From the NCBI RefSeq assembly GCF_004843725.1, contig NZ_CP039451.1, positions 3,230,001-3,294,000 of the forward strand: a stretch of DNA of 64,000 nucleotides, in the 5' to 3' direction. Made by a program: the position numbers and the translations under genes. Position 1 is the stretch's first letter. Each line of letters starts with the position of its first letter. The stretch is from Psychroserpens sp. NJDZ02. Its GTDB lineage: Bacteria > Bacteroidota > Bacteroidia > Flavobacteriales > Flavobacteriaceae. Shown here piece after piece: positions 24,471 to 33,062 of this stretch. Under the pieces are notes generated by a model. That model had not been told where the DNA came from. It saw only the letters and a list, made by a program, of their open reading frames with translations, and made no database searches.

Positions 24471-25463
24471 TTAAGCTGCATGTTGTTGAAGAACCACATA
24501 AGGTGTTCCTCTTTTTACAACTGCAAAAGCTCTTGCAATTAGTTTGTTTCTAACATTGTTTATCGCTAACATTTTATCTTTTCCTTCTGCTACTTTTCGT
24601 TTGTAATATTGTCTTAGTTCACTATCATGTTGTATTGCAGATACACTTACCATACTTAGCAAACTTTTCATTTTCCTATCTCCTAAATAATGACACTGTT
24701 TTCGTTTGTAGATACTGGTTCCAGAGCGATGCTCAAAAGGTGCTGTGCCACAATAACTAGAAAAAGCGCGCCAACTTGCAAAACGTGTAAAATTACCAGT
24801 ATGGTAAATTAATTGACTTGCAACTACTAAGCCTACACCTTTTAAACTTGAAAGCAGTTCATAATTTTTTTGCATAGATTCATCTTCTGATATAATCTCT
24901 TTTATTCTATCTTCTACTGCTTTTACTTGCTTAGTTAAATAGTCTATACTGCGCTTTAAACTAATGCATCCAGAATCTGTGGTTGGACTAGACAAAAGCA
25001 CTTTCATTTCTTTTAATGTGCCTTTAAGGCCTGCATTATTTCTAACCAATTGATCGCGCAATGCTAACAAGCGTCCAAGCTCTAAATGAGACATGCTTTT
25101 TACACTACTTGGCGCCAACTCTTCTCTATAAAGCCAAGCATAACGTGCTATTAAAGCCGCATCCAACTTGTCTGTCTTTTCTTTTACAATGCCGGACGAA
25201 CGTTTTATTTTTAACGGACTTTCTTCAACATAAACTATAGACTGATTAGATAAATAAAGCGCTAATTTTAAGGAGTAATAGCCTGTATTCTCAAAACAAT
25301 AAAAAACAGCACTGCCTTTACTGTACTTCGAAACCCATTTTAAAAGACTTTTGTAGCCTACTACATCATTAATAAACTCCTTGTGTACTTTGGCTTGATA
25401 ACAAAAGGCATCTATTGTTTTTTTTGATACATCGATTCCTACGACTTCTTTGTAATTTTTCAT
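24471..25463 (-). CDS. IS110-family transposase (DEDD type)
   Basis: 330 residues. The N-terminal RuvC-like DEDD_Tnp_IS110 domain has the first Asp in EVVGIDVSKKTIDAF, a Glu in YCFENTG and the late Asp pair in EKTDKLDAALIARYA. The C-terminal Transposase_20 domain has SLKGVGLVVASQLIYHTG, then YCGTAPFEHRSGTSIYKRK, where the catalytic serine of the family is expected, and GDRKMKSLL. No disruption is seen. Works with an RNA guide in characterised members. Confidence 0.9.
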   Translation of the reverse strand: MKNYKEVVGIDVSKKTIDAFCYQAKVHKEFINDVVGYKSLLKWVSKYSKGSAVFYCFENTGYYSLKLALYLSNQSIVYVEESPLKIKRSSGIVKEKTDKLDAALIARYAWLYREELAPSSVKSMSHLELGRLLALRDQLVRNNAGLKGTLKEMKVLLSSPTTDSGCISLKRSIDYLTKQVKAVEDRIKEIISEDESMQKNYELLSSLKGVGLVVASQLIYHTGNFTRFASWRAFSSYCGTAPFEHRSGTSIYKRKQCHYLGDRKMKSLLSMVSVSAIQHDSELRQYYKRKVAEGKDKMLAINNVRNKLIARAFAVVKRGTPYVVLQQHAA

Positions 25464-25663
25464 ATTTTTACAATTAGAGTGAATAAATATGTTGCGTTAA
25501 CTACTTCCTTTATCGGGAGATCTTTCTCCTGGTATTCCAAATGGTTCTTGGCAACTTATATAGAAAGAGAGGACTCGTACGTGTAAGGGAGCGTTATTCT
25601 AAAACACGCTATAGTTCTCCTATTTTTCTATATAAAGATATTTATTACAAACTAAAGAAATAC
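25464..25663 (-). ncRNA. Candidate bridge RNA region of the IS110 element
   Basis: The 200 nt upstream of the transposase, read on the minus strand (the sense of the transposase), contains TACACGT (25579-25585), identical to the left target half; then GTTGCCAA (25548-25555), the complement of the right target half TTGGCAAC; then TTGGAATAC (25532-25540), the complement of the element's own left terminus with core, GTATTCCAA (24433-24441). Order and polarity are those of bridge RNAs: a guide equal to the left target top strand, a guide complementary to the right target, then donor guide. A left-donor guide was not found by eye. No RNA evidence is available. Confidence 0.6.
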
Positions 25664-25726
25664 GTTGGCAACAAGACTTGCTCACTCGAACGGCATAACA
25701 AAACGGAAAAAAAACTAAATGAAGAA

Positions 25727-26437
25727 ATGGTAAAAACAAAATTAATAATAGACGGAAAAGAAATAAATGTACTCTGATTTACTTTTGAATTTAACCAAGG
25801 TGCAGACCGTAGCGGAAGACCATCACAAAGACCTGTATTTGTTGGGCTAAAATTAATCATAGAAACACGAAAAGACTTAAATCTTGTAGAATGGTCATTC
25901 TCACCAAATCAAACTAAACAAATAGAATTACATATTTATCCTGTTATTATGGGTGGAAAAACTCGTAAACTTTATTTTTATAATTGTCATCTTGTAAATT
26001 GGAAAAATGATTTTTCTTCAACAGGTTCAAACCCTATGTCAGAAACTTTAGAAATCACCTGTGCTGGAGTTGAGGATTCTACTTCGGAAGCTGTATATTC
26101 TGCTTATTGGAGAACTACTTTTCCACAACAAGAAGTTGAACCAACAGTGTTAGAAAACAGAGAAGAAGAAATTATAGATTGCTATTTAACAGATTATGGA
26201 AATAACGAAAATCCTAATTTAGAAGTAGAGAAAGAGGTGTATTTAGTTATTAAAACCGAGAATTTAATTGGGCAAACTAAAGATATTGATATTTCTAATT
26301 TTGGCGAAACATTTTCTTACAATGGTGAAACATTAGAAGATAATACACTAAATGGTTTTAATATCTCTCAAGATTTACATAAAGTAAAGCTAAAAGTAGT
26401 TAAATCACAAAACAAAAAAAGTTCATTAGAAGACTAA
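25727..26437 (+). pseudogene. tssD: Type VI secretion tube protein TssD/Hcp-like with C-terminal extension, one in-frame stop
   Basis: From the ATG at 25727 the frame reads MVKTKLIIDGKEINVL, then TGA at 25775-25777, then continues in the same frame with FTFEFNQGADRSGRPSQRP and the rest to 26437. Bacteroidota Hcp (TssD) features are present: N-terminal IDG...VL...G.PS.RP, the strand with LVEWSFS and NPMSETLEITC near the end of the Hcp domain (about residue 120). About 110 extra residues follow, including EVYLVIKTENL, a sequence echoed in the next gene. Hcp with an extension is a known way to load effectors. The single nonsense codon probably inactivates it, unless read through. First gene of cassette 8. 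Confidence 0.7.
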
Positions 26438-26442
26438 AAACT

Positions 26443-27771
26443 ATGACATACATAAGAGTTAGAAATACAATTAATGTAGTTCATAAAAAAGTTTTGGATG
26501 TATATTTTGCATCACAAACAGAAGAAACTGTTTTTGAAACAGTAAAAGGAAAAGAAAGTGAACACATCGTGAAAAAAGGCGATAATCTTTCTGCAATAGC
26601 AAGTGAAAATAAAATAACTTTAGCTAAACTAAAAAAGGATAACACTTTAAAATCTAATGCTCTAAAGGTTGGTCAAAAACTGACTATTAAACAGAACGAT
26701 ACAAAAACTGAAAAAGGCAAAAAAGTAACCTTTACCAGGCTAAACAAAGCTACTTTAGGCGAAGAAATTTACATCATTATAAAAACCGAAAATCTTGACG
26801 GAATAGAGATAGAAATAAATGTGATGCAAGGTAAAGAAAAACTATTAGCCGAAAAAGACAGAGCTATTAGTTTACTTAAAGATGATAAAAAGAAGTTAAA
26901 AGCTATTGTTGGTGAATATGCTAAAAACGATAAAATAACAAACAAAGAAGATTTTAAAGATTGGGCTATTGCTAAAGTAATTTTAGCACCAAAAGAAGAA
27001 AAAACATTAAAAAGTTATACAAAATCTTTAAAAGATGCAACAGACAAAAAAACATATTTATTTTTAGCAGTCAATGCTTGTACAAGCATAGATAATCAAA
27101 CCGAATTCTATAAAGATGGAAAAATAAAAAAAACAAGCACTCCTAACTATTATTTGAATGAGGAAGGTAAATGGCTGGAATTAGGAGGTAAAAAAGTTTG
27201 CCCTATTGACCCATCCATTAGAAGTCATTTTGTAATTCATTGTACAGCTGGCACAATGACAACATCTTCAATAAAGACCAAAACAAAATATGACACTCCT
27301 AAAAATAAAAAGAGAAGTGCTGCTCATATATATGTAAATCTTGATGGAACTAAATTAGAAATATGGCCTCTAACTGAAAAAAATGTTTGGGCAACTAAAA
27401 TAGAAAGTAAAAAAAGTTTAGAAGGTCAAATGTTTCATATAGAATTAAATTATGGTTCTCCAACTAAACCAAGTGAAGCACAATATAAGACACTTGCCGA
27501 CTTATATATTGAGGCAAGTGAAATTGAAGGTTGTTGGCCAATAATAGCACCTCACATTGAAGTAGATAGAGGAATTGCAGATGGCCATCAAGATCCCACT
27601 GATTTTGATTACAATCACTTCTACTCTATTTTAAAAATAAAAGGTGTTCCAATTGATGATATACCTAAGTTTGACCACAATAGGTATTGGGGAAATAAAT
27701 CATATAAAATTCCTTGGAGCACAGATAAAACTAATTGGCCACCAATTTTAAAAGGTAATCCTCATAAATAA
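26443..27771 (+). CDS. LysM-amidase fusion, candidate type VI peptidoglycan effector
   Basis: 442 residues, five bases after the TssD-like gene. Order: an N-terminal ~40 residues; a LysM domain (HIVKKGDNLSAIASENKITLAKLKKDN, about 46-90); a linker domain with EIYIIIKTENLDG (about 108-135) that resembles the TssD extension; a helical region; and an N-acetylmuramoyl-L-alanine amidase (Amidase_2) domain from about 250, with zinc ligand His in FVIHCTAG and the C-terminal HIEVDRGIADGHQDPTDFD motif. It would cut the bond between muramic acid and the stem peptide. No signal peptide, which fits delivery by a secretion system. A role as effector is inferred from the Hcp neighbour and the lipoprotein downstream. 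Confidence 0.8.
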   Translation: MTYIRVRNTINVVHKKVLDVYFASQTEETVFETVKGKESEHIVKKGDNLSAIASENKITLAKLKKDNTLKSNALKVGQKLTIKQNDTKTEKGKKVTFTRLNKATLGEEIYIIIKTENLDGIEIEINVMQGKEKLLAEKDRAISLLKDDKKKLKAIVGEYAKNDKITNKEDFKDWAIAKVILAPKEEKTLKSYTKSLKDATDKKTYLFLAVNACTSIDNQTEFYKDGKIKKTSTPNYYLNEEGKWLELGGKKVCPIDPSIRSHFVIHCTAGTMTTSSIKTKTKYDTPKNKKRSAAHIYVNLDGTKLEIWPLTEKNVWATKIESKKSLEGQMFHIELNYGSPTKPSEAQYKTLADLYIEASEIEGCWPIIAPHIEVDRGIADGHQDPTDFDYNHFYSILKIKGVPIDDIPKFDHNRYWGNKSYKIPWSTDKTNWPPILKGNPHK

Positions 27772-27777
27772 CTAAAA

Positions 27778-28314
27778 ATGAAAATACAATTCTTTATTTT
27801 ATTTTGCTTAACATTTCAGCTTAGCAGTTGCCAAGAAAAGTTTAATAACAAATCCATTTTTTTAGGCGAGTACACAAAAGACTCAATAAAAACATATACT
27901 AATGATTCTATAAGATATATTGCAAAAGATTCTTTAAAGCAAACAAATCAATTCACTCCAAAAGAATTTATTAAAATTTTAGATTCGTTAAACTTATTTT
28001 TTATTGCAGAAGGAGATGAACCTTTTTGGCAATTAAAATTAAATTCATCTGAATTGACTTTTATGAAATATGACTTTGAGAAAGAAGTTAGCTTTAAGCC
28101 AATAATTTCAATTGACGAACAATCAGGTTTTAATATAATGTTTAAATCCAGAAATAACAAAATTTTTGGGTTAATAAAAAGGATTGATAATAAATTAGAA
28201 GCTGAAAAGTCTTGTGATTTATCTCTTTCTGACAATTACTTAACTTATGAAGTATTTGTGAGTATGGAAGGTAAAGTTTTTAAAGGTTGTTGTTCAATTG
28301 ATGAAAAACAATAA
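27778..28314 (+). CDS. Lipoprotein, candidate immunity protein for the amidase effector
   Basis: 178 residues with a lipoprotein signal (MKIQFFILFCLTFQLSSC, Cys18). The mature C-terminal part has FFIAEGDEPFWQLKL and ends with EGKVFKGCCS, a layout like the small COG3650-type periplasmic domains (GNEP.W ... Y.GC). It starts six bases after the amidase gene, so the pair is co-transcribed. A periplasmic lipoprotein beside a peptidoglycan amidase lacking a signal peptide is the classic arrangement of type VI effector and immunity protein; that is inference. The stop is close to the cassette-end box GTTGCCAAC (28322-28330). Confidence 0.65.
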   Translation: MKIQFFILFCLTFQLSSCQEKFNNKSIFLGEYTKDSIKTYTNDSIRYIAKDSLKQTNQFTPKEFIKILDSLNLFFIAEGDEPFWQLKLNSSELTFMKYDFEKEVSFKPIISIDEQSGFNIMFKSRNNKIFGLIKRIDNKLEAEKSCDLSLSDNYLTYEVFVSMEGKVFKGCCSIDEKQ

Positions 28315-28334
28315 ATGTCCAGTTGCCAACACCG

Positions 28335-29348
28335 GTAACCGTTGCACAACCCCTTAAAAAAGCATAAAAACAGCTTAAAATCTTTGATTTTAAGCTGTTT
28401 TTAATTTTGATCCGCCATATTTTCTCTAAAACGCAAGTGGCTTAAAACATAGTATTTGAAGGCTTATTAGGTAGTTTTTGGTGCTTTTAATAAAAGCAAG
28501 TAGTCCCGCTATACTTTCTGGGCCATTTTTCATATATTTTAAATACTTTTTAAGATTATAGGCTGTTGCGGATAGATGCATACACTTATTAGCTTGTTTA
28601 ATCCCAAGGGTATTTGCTTTTCCCATTTCTAAAAACGGGGTTAGTGTTCCAAATACGGGCTCTACCGTGCTTTGTCGTTTTCCTTTCATATAACTTCCTT
28701 TTTTACTAATTGGTCGTCTCCATTTACTGAACAAAACAGCTGTTAGGAAAACGCAATGGCAGAACGCGTAAATGGCATATTAAAAGATGAGTTCTATTTA
28801 GATTAAACCTTTGATAGTGTAGCACACGCAAAGAGAGCCGCAAAAAATGCAATTAATTTATACAACGAAGTAAGATTACATTTATCTTTAGATTATAAAA
28901 CACCTAATATGGTATATAAATCATCAGCTTAATTCAATTTTAACCTGTAGCCATATTTCAGGACAAGACAGTATAGGCTGTTGCGGATAGAGGCATACAC
29001 TTATTAGCTTGTTTAATCCCAAGGGTGTTTTCTGCGCGGTAATCGTAAACTACAATGTAATACCAGTTTTCTATCGCTAGTGATATTCTCTAAATAACCA
29101 ACCAAACAGAATTTGAAAAACACTACGGGATCTAAACTTTTCTGTCCACAGTTTCCGTAATAGATTTTTGTTTGATTCCGTAGAAACTCTAAGTCTAAAA
29201 TTTCTGATAATCGTCTATAAAAATTGTCTTGGGGAACCCGACGACTCAACTGGAAATTGTTGAATAATTTCTCTTGATATATTTTTGTGCCTTGCATTAC
29301 TAAATATACGAAATTTCTATATCTTTAACAACACGTTGTGCGACAGGC
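28335..29348 (-). mobile_element. Chimeric remnant: IS1182 ends around an IS3 fragment
   Basis: Starts exactly after ...GCCAACACCG like the intact IS1182. Parts: left end, hairpin and transposase C-terminus (to ~28707); a ~40 base linker; 3' end of the IS3 orfB with its right repeat (~28747-28974, with a stop in the frame); then two internal IS1182 pieces and the N-terminal 90-odd codons with the right end (to 29348). The flanks differ (ACACCG left, ACAATG right), so the two ends come from copies at different sites, pointing to recombination between IS copies. No functional transposase. Confidence 0.8.
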
Positions 29349-29540
29349 ACAATGGCTAAAATTAATACGGTTTTTGATGCTTAACCCAAAGTTTAGTGTA
29401 TTTTTATAGAGTCCGCCAAATCTTTTGATTTGGCTTTAGAACAGAAAAAGATAAAACAAAATAAAAAGTTTTGGCTAATCGCTTAATCCGAAATTAATTG
29501 CTAATTTAATCCCGTACTAACCTTAGCCGAGCCGTTGTGT
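29349..29540 (+). repeat. attC-like site 8 (type II), right part
   Basis: Begins ACAATGGCTAAAATTAATACGG and ends with CCGTACTAACCTTAGCC and R' GTTGTGT (29534-29540). The central hairpin GCCAAATC-TTTT-GATTTGGC is perfect and follows AGTCC as in site 3, so this is the same subtype. The R'' box (GCCAAC, 28325-28330) lies beyond the IS1182 chimera. Confidence 0.65.
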
Positions 29541-29557
29541 ATAATTAAACAAATTAG

Positions 29558-30619
29558 ATGAGAAATTTTTTAACATTGATATTTATACTTTTGACTATAA
29601 CTGGTTTTAGCCAGTCTAATCAATTTCAAAAAGGAGAAGAAGTATATTTATTTGGGGATAATGTAAGACTACGCTCCAAACCCTCTACAAAATCTGAAGT
29701 TATTGAGCTTGTATCTATTGGTTCTAAACTACAAATTATTGATATTTCAAATAAAACCCATACTTATAAAGGAATTACTTCACCTTGGTATCTTGTTAAC
29801 TACAATGGAATACAAGGTTATGTTGTGGGAGGATTAATTTCAATTCAAAAAATAGAGAGTCTTTATTCTGACGCTTATTATTTATTCAATATAGCCAAAA
29901 GTCATTTTACTTATTATAATAATATAAATATACGTCTTATCCAGAATAACAAGATTATAGACACTATGGAAATAAAAATTTCAGAGAATGATAATTTTGA
30001 ATTAAGTGTTTTAGAGAACAAAAATTTAACAAAATGTAAAGATATTATTTTGATAAATCAATCATCAAAAATAGAGAATCCGAATGAAAAAAGGCAATAT
30101 CAAAATTATATAGGGATTGTAAACAATGCGTTTGTATTTATGGGAACTACAAAAAAGTCTTCGATTAAAAATTTATTCGATTATAATTATGAATTTATAT
30201 TCTCATCAGAACTTAAAGATAATGTTAAACTAATTAATAAATTAACTTTATACGATGAGAACAAAAAAAAGCATGAAATAAGTTTTAATAAAAAATTAAA
30301 TTGGAACGGAAGTTATTTTCTTCCTAAATTACATCTTTCATTAGGGTATACAACATCTATTCAAGATTCAAACCTAGAGACAGTGATGGTTTGTCTGGTT
30401 GAAAATTATATACTTAATACTACAGACACTAAAGTTCGCTCTGTCATAGATACTGACAATCAAATTGTTTATTCTCTTACATATGAAACTCGTAATAATA
30501 AAAAATACATTAAAATCAACCTTATTCAAGGGAAAGATTATAATGTTAACTTATACTACGATAAACAAAAATGTAATTTATATAGGTTAGAGAATGATAA
30601 ATTAGTTAAAGAATATTAG
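29558..30619 (+). CDS. Cassette 9: secreted SH3b-domain protein
   Basis: 353 residues with a signal peptide (MRNFLTLIFILLTITGFSQ). An SH3_3 domain follows (residues ~26-95): VYLFGDNVRLRSKPSTKSEV and WYLVNYNGIQGYVVGGLI, the typical bacterial SH3 start (NVRSGPS-like) and end (GWV-like). The remaining 250 residues are beta-rich with no family I recognise. SH3b domains often bind peptidoglycan. The cassette's own attC is gone, because an IS30 element begins 33 bases after the stop. Function unknown. Confidence 0.7.
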   Translation: MRNFLTLIFILLTITGFSQSNQFQKGEEVYLFGDNVRLRSKPSTKSEVIELVSIGSKLQIIDISNKTHTYKGITSPWYLVNYNGIQGYVVGGLISIQKIESLYSDAYYLFNIAKSHFTYYNNINIRLIQNNKIIDTMEIKISENDNFELSVLENKNLTKCKDIILINQSSKIENPNEKRQYQNYIGIVNNAFVFMGTTKKSSIKNLFDYNYEFIFSSELKDNVKLINKLTLYDENKKKHEISFNKKLNWNGSYFLPKLHLSLGYTTSIQDSNLETVMVCLVENYILNTTDTKVRSVIDTDNQIVYSLTYETRNNKKYIKINLIQGKDYNVNLYYDKQKCNLYRLENDKLVKEY

Positions 30620-30651
30620 AACTTTCCAAATGATTTTTTTTATATAAGCTG

Positions 30652-31748
30652 AGTTCAACCCATAAGTGCAACACTCATACTTTTTAGGGTTTCAATAGGG
30701 TTATTATAATTAAACTTTCTAATAGGTCTGTAATTTAGTAATCTTTCTACTTCTTTTATTCTTTTGTTAGAGACTTTTCTAAGGTCTGTTTTCTTTGGAA
30801 AAAATCTTCTTATTACCCCGATTCTGTTTTCTACAGTTCCCTTATCCTGAGAGGTGTATGGTCTTGTGAAATATGTTTTCGCATTGACGTCTTTTGCTAT
30901 TTCTCCATGGCGAGCAAACTCCTTTCCATTATCAAATGTTATTGTCTTAACCCAAGATGAGTCAAAATTAGTTAGGCGTTGATTCATTTTTTGATAAACT
31001 TCATCTGCATTTTTACTACTGAGCTTTTCTATCATCGTTACAAGAGTTGCTCTGTCTGTCATAACCAGTAATGCTGATTTATGATTACTACCCATCATAA
31101 GATCGACCTCTATATCTCCAATGCGTGAACGTTCTTCGACAACCTTAGGTCTCTTATCTATCCCTATACGACCGATAATAGCTCCTCGTTTATCTTTTAT
31201 GTTATTTCTCTTTTGCCTTCTACCAGTGTGGCGCAAGTGCTTGTATAGTTTCTTGTAAGCATTGTGATTTCTATGGTTGCTGTGCTTTGCTGTCCATATC
31301 CATTTATAGATAGTCTCGTGGCTAACGCAGAGTTCAGATTCTTTTACTAATCGTTTTGCAATCAATTCTGGACTCCACTTCTCATGTTCCATTAAATCGG
31401 CTATTCGTTTTTTAAGTCCATCAGTTAAAATAATTGATTTTGGTTTTAGGCAATGTCTATTAAGCGCTTTATGTTGCGCGTGTTCTGCAATGTAAATGCC
31501 AGCTGTACGACCTCGACTGGGAGTATTCCTTTTTAATTCTCTTGATACGGTACTTTTATTAACACCAATAATTTTTGCTATTTGTGTTATACTAATTCCT
31601 GTCTCTAATAATGCAGAGATTTGATACCTTTGTAACAAGGTCAATTGTTTGTAATGTTTCATCCAAAACGAATATAAATATTGAGCCTAAAATAGATGGG
31701 GCTAGCTCCATCTATTTTAAATAGTCGTGTTGCACTTATGACTTGAAC
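30652..31748 (-). mobile_element. IS30-family insertion sequence, intact
   Basis: A ~1.1 kb element with inverted ends AGTTCAACCCATAAGTGCAA (left) and, read inward from the right, AGTTCAAGTCATAAGTGCAA. The left repeat overlaps the last codons of the transposase gene. A hairpin AAAATAGATGG...CCATCTATTTT (31690-31719) sits upstream of the transposase start inside the element and may limit read-in transcription. No clear target duplication was seen. Confidence 0.8.
30655..31662 (-). CDS. IS30-family transposase
   Basis: 335 residues, family length. N-terminal helix-turn-helix (LTLLQRYQISALLETGISITQIAKIIGVNKSTVSRELKR); DDE core with the first Asp in RIGDIEVDLMMG, the second in ITFDNGKEFARHGE, and the Glu in GTVENRIGVIRRFFPK. 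The C-terminal NYRPIRKFNYNNPIE motif is typical. Intact. Confidence 0.92.
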   Translation of the reverse strand: MKHYKQLTLLQRYQISALLETGISITQIAKIIGVNKSTVSRELKRNTPSRGRTAGIYIAEHAQHKALNRHCLKPKSIILTDGLKKRIADLMEHEKWSPELIAKRLVKESELCVSHETIYKWIWTAKHSNHRNHNAYKKLYKHLRHTGRRQKRNNIKDKRGAIIGRIGIDKRPKVVEERSRIGDIEVDLMMGSNHKSALLVMTDRATLVTMIEKLSSKNADEVYQKMNQRLTNFDSSWVKTITFDNGKEFARHGEIAKDVNAKTYFTRPYTSQDKGTVENRIGVIRRFFPKKTDLRKVSNKRIKEVERLLNYRPIRKFNYNNPIETLKSMSVALMG

Positions 31749-31858
31749 TTGGATAATTTAAAATATTAAAAAAAGGAGGCTTATTTTTCTATTGACGATA
31801 TAGATGAAAGAATAGACTTATTTACAATGACGAGAATTAATGCTAAATAAAAACTACA
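31749..31858 (+). other. Short gene tail trapped between two insertion sequences
   Basis: Only about 110 bases lie between the IS30 and IS3 ends. One + frame gives a 25-residue C-terminal tail (EAYFSIDDIDERIDLFT...INAK) ending in TAA just before the IS3 end, which looks like the leftover of a cassette gene whose body was lost. Nothing else is visible. Confidence 0.3.
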
Positions 31859-31884
31859 TGTAGGCTTCCCCAAATTAGAACTGC

Positions 31885-32673
31885 TTAGTTTTCTAAAACT
31901 TCTATAAAGTTATTGTTTTTAATTCTTCTGGGGCTAGCCCTAGAAGAATTAATTTTCGCATATTTTATTGGCGGTATTTTTCCTAGTGAGTCGTGTGGTC
32001 TGTGATGATTATAATCGTCCATCCATATTTGTGTTTGCTCTCTTACTTGATCGATATCTTCAAAAATGTATTTATTGAGAACACCTCTTCTGTAGGAGCC
32101 ATTAAATCTTTCTATAAAGGCATTTTGAGTGGGTTTTCCAGGTTGTATATATTTAAACTCTATATCGTGCATCTTACTCCAATCATTGGTAATGTGGGCG
32201 ATGAATTCAGGTCCATTATCCATACGTATCTTCATTGGTTTACCTTTTCTATTGATAAGATGATTAAGCACCCATACAATACGGTTACTGGTCAATGAAA
32301 AGTCTATTTCTATGTGTAATGCTTCTCTGTTATAATCATCTATAATATTAAATGCCCTAAAACGTCTTTTGTTTTCTAGCACATCAGTTACAAAATCCAT
32401 ACTCCAAGTATGGTTAAGCTCACTCGGTATCTCTAAAGGTTCTTTTATTCTTGCTGGTAATCGTTTTTTTACTTTTCGTCGTAGAGGAAGACCTAGTGCC
32501 ACATAAACTCTGTGCATACGTTTATGGTTCCAAGGTTTTCCTTCGTTACGTAATCTATCATAAGCCTTCCAAAAACCTTCTTCTGAGTGTTCCTTAGCTT
32601 TTTGCTGTAAAGCCTGTTCTATGGCAGTGTCATCTTTAGGTAATGGCTTGTAATAATAAACACTCTTACTCAT
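31885..32673 (-). CDS. IS3-family (IS407-like) transposase OrfB
   Basis: 262 residues from the ATG, but the frame stays open back to the A-rich end of orfA (about 32760), giving [20 protein letters not shown] before MSKSVYYY, so the product is made as a -1 frameshift fusion. The rve core is complete: Asp in [12 protein letters not shown], Asp in [12 protein letters not shown] and Glu in [16 protein letters not shown]. The C-terminal [11 protein letters not shown] motif is standard. Confidence 0.9.
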   Translation of the reverse strand: MSKSVYYYKPLPKDDTAIEQALQQKAKEHSEEGFWKAYDRLRNEGKPWNHKRMHRVYVALGLPLRRKVKKRLPARIKEPLEIPSELNHTWSMDFVTDVLENKRRFRAFNIIDDYNREALHIEIDFSLTSNRIVWVLNHLINRKGKPMKIRMDNGPEFIAHITNDWSKMHDIEFKYIQPGKPTQNAFIERFNGSYRRGVLNKYIFEDIDQVREQTQIWMDDYNHHRPHDSLGKIPPIKYAKINSSRASPRRIKNNNFIEVLEN

Positions 32674-32747
32674 ATTTAAAACTCGGCACGCCCTACTAAT
32701 ACCGTAATGAATAAGCGCCTTGGTGATAACTCGCTTACGGTAGGGCT

Positions 32748-33014
32748 TTAGAGCTTTTTTTCAATGATCTCCTTTGCCATTTGATGGTCAAGAGCCAAAG
32801 TAGCATACATCTGCTTGAGCTTGCGATTCTCTTCTTCAAGCTCCTTGAGCCTTTTTAACTCCTTGGAATTCATTCCCGCGTACTTAGAACGCCATTTGTA
32901 AAAAGCAGCAGAACTAACCCCGTGTTCTCTACTGATTTGATCAACACTCTTACCGTTGTCGAATTCCTTTAAAATTTTTGCAATCTGCTGGGGTGAAAAT
33001 TTACTCTTTCTCAT
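32748..33014 (-). CDS. IS3-family (IS407-like) transposase OrfA
   Basis: 88 residues: helix-turn-helix ([39 protein letters not shown]) and a coiled coil ([19 protein letters not shown]), as in IS407-group OrfA. The gene ends in KEIIEKKL at the A7 slippery run (about 32757-32763) that leads into orfB. Confidence 0.9.
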   Translation of the reverse strand: MRKSKFSPQQIAKILKEFDNGKSVDQISREHGVSSAAFYKWRSKYAGMNSKELKRLKELEEENRKLKQMYATLALDHQMAKEIIEKKL

Positions 33015-33062
33015 AATGTTTAAATTTAAGATAATTATTCTACTTTTAAACAGTTCGGTTTT

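Larger units (their letters stand above)
24435..25663 (-). mobile_element. IS110-family insertion sequence in an attC-like R' box
   Basis: A ~1.23 kb element starting ATTCCAAGATC next to ...TACACGT and ending ...CTAAAGAAAT next to ACGTTGGCAAC. ACGT occurs at both junctions (24431-24434, 25662-25665), so a shared core is likely; removing one copy rebuilds CATACACGTTGGCAAC, a normal R' end of a type I site. There are no long terminal inverted repeats, as expected. Non-coding: 36 bases on one side, 200 on the other (upstream of the transposase). IS1111-attC elements are known relatives that target attC sites. Confidence 0.85.

Noticed and set aside
25541..25726. Coding sequence upstream of the TssD-like ATG
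   Set aside because: The open stretch covers the IS110 leader and attC junction; the Hcp-like similarity starts only at 25727.
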